Source of the DNA: Phaeobacter sp. A36a-5a
GTDB taxonomy: Bacteria; Pseudomonadota; Alphaproteobacteria; Rhodobacterales; Rhodobacteraceae
NCBI RefSeq assembly: GCF_037911135.1
Contig: NZ_JBBLYU010000006.1
Location: forward strand, 26,232 to 90,231
DNA length: 64,000 nucleotides
Reading direction: 5' to 3'
How positions within the stretch are numbered: position 1 is the stretch's first letter; every line of letters starts with the position of its first letter. The translations under genes were made by a program, and so were the position numbers. Shown here one piece after another: positions 63,629 to 64,000 of the stretch. The notes beneath the pieces were generated by a model that made no database searches, was not told where the DNA came from, and worked only from the letters and a program-made list of their open reading frames with translations.

Positions 63629-63685
63629 AAAGTTTCTATGTAAAAGCAATCGTTGCTTATCGTGGAAAAGTTTCTTAAAGGAAAC
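63629..63685. promoter_or_regulatory. Operator candidates between the XRE-cupin gene and the lpdA relic/lipA
   Basis: AAAGTTTCT occurs at 63629-63637 and 63667-63675 (38 bp apart). The second copy is part of a GTTTC-TTAAAG-GAAAC dyad at 63670-63685. XRE proteins bind short dyads of this size, and the divergent position fits autoregulation plus control of the rightward operon. Confidence 0.55.
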
Positions 63686-63739
63686 ACACGGGAGAGTTAG
63701 GGGCTGTTTTCCCCTGACAGACAATAGTGAGGGGCAGAG

Positions 63740-63886
63740 ATGAGCCTTTATGATCGGATCGTTATCGGTGACGGCCCTGCGGGCTATGTCGCGGTGGACA
63801 AACGCTTTTCAACCTCGATGCCTGCTATCGCCAAGACCGGTCCCGAAGGTGCCTTTGTCGGCAAGCGTAAGGAGGCCGTAGGATGA
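63740..63886 (+). pseudogene. lpdA: In-frame relic of dihydrolipoamide dehydrogenase (48 codons), coupled to lipA
   Basis: A complete 48-codon frame from ATG 63740 to TGA 63884-63886. Residues 1-17 (MSLYDRIVIGDGPAGYV) match the FAD-binding start of LPD proteins. The next ten (VDKRFSTSMP) match the VDxxxxTxxP segment found just before the AIGD motif at about residue 300. The last part (AIAKTGPEGAFVGKRKEA) matches the PSIAYTEPEVAWVGLTEKEA start of the dimerisation domain. Two large internal deletions have thus preserved frame, order, start and stop. All catalytic residues are gone. Its stop overlaps the lipA start (ATGA), so it could persist as a translational coupler. Confidence 0.8.
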
Positions 63887-64000
63887 ACGTCCCCATGCCG
63901 CGGCTCCGCCACCCGGAAAAATCGAAAAAGGCCGATAGTGAGATCCCGCGCAAACCGAAGTGGATCCGCCGCAAGAAAATCGAGAGCGCCGAGTATTTCG
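63883..64000 (+). CDS. lipA: Lipoyl synthase, N-terminal part (runs off the right edge)
   Basis: 39 codons from ATG 63883. The peptide has RLRHPEKSKKADSEIPRKP followed by KWIRRKKIES, matching the RHPEKxxxxxxxxxxKPxWIR opening of lipoyl synthases. The radical-SAM CxxxCxxC and the N-terminal cluster cysteines lie beyond the window. The enzyme inserts two sulfurs into octanoyl groups of E2/GcvH proteins. Its start overlaps the end of the lpdA relic. A lipA copy on a plasmid next to an lpd remnant suggests an origin in a 2-oxo acid or acetoin dehydrogenase operon. Confidence 0.88.
   Translation, partial: MNVPMPRLRHPEKSKKADSEIPRKPKWIRRKKIESAEYF

Overview
This window looks like part of a large extrachromosomal replicon (megaplasmid or chromid) of a marine Roseobacter-group alphaproteobacterium (Phaeobacter/Ruegeria/Leisingera-like). 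The reasons are high GC by eye, alphaproteobacterial protein families throughout, and a complete plasmid maintenance module at about 12.9-17.6 kb. That module has divergent parAB and rep genes around an iteron origin, with four copies of a palindrome that I interpret as parS. No rRNA, tRNA, CRISPR array or insertion sequence was found. The taxonomic call is an inference from protein style, not a search result.

Layout. 0-0.16 kb: 5' part of a Fic-family gene. 0.6-2.7 kb: a LuxR solo and a membrane-anchored AraC regulator. 2.8-8.6 kb: an RND efflux operon (pump, adaptor, MipA-like barrel, exported protein). 8.9-9.6 kb: an ArsR/SRPBCC pair behind a four-half-site operator. 9.7-12.9 kb: a sulfotransferase-like protein without a P-loop and an orphan histidine kinase with a periplasmic binding domain. 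13.0-17.6 kb: parB, parA, origin and rep. 17.7-20.3 kb: a small membrane ORF, a DUF1206 protein and a Tat-exported multicopper oxidase. 20.4-26.6 kb: a stress island with oxyR/katG, nsrR/hmp and a universal stress protein.

27.0-36.6 kb is the most unusual region. A tightly packed operon encodes two ATP-grasp ligases, an FAD/NAD(P) oxidoreductase, an AbrB-type membrane protein, a 4-hydroxy-2-oxovalerate aldolase, an acylating acetaldehyde dehydrogenase and a class I aminotransferase. A convergent MFS exporter follows. The upstream catabolic genes that normally accompany the aldolase/dehydrogenase pair are absent. I propose a biosynthetic cluster that builds a 4-hydroxy amino acid and ligates it into a small peptide.

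36.7-40.1 kb: a two-component system and a divergent delta-class carbonic anhydrase, with 11-bp-phased direct repeats pointing both ways in the shared intergenic region. 40.2-51.0 kb: a P-type ATPase, a shortened VIT1/CCC1-like protein, a formate/nitrite-type channel, an RbbA-type ABC exporter operon, a cytochrome c and a Gfo/Idh/MocA dehydrogenase. 51.4-57.6 kb: a 2061-residue secreted DUF4347/cadherin-like/RTX protein with a duplicated three-domain block. 57.8-62.9 kb: a LysR regulator divergent from dabB-dabA (energy-coupled inorganic carbon uptake), which fits functionally with the carbonic anhydrase at 39-40 kb. 63.0-64.0 kb: an XRE-cupin regulator, a 48-codon in-frame relic of dihydrolipoamide dehydrogenase, and the start of lipA.
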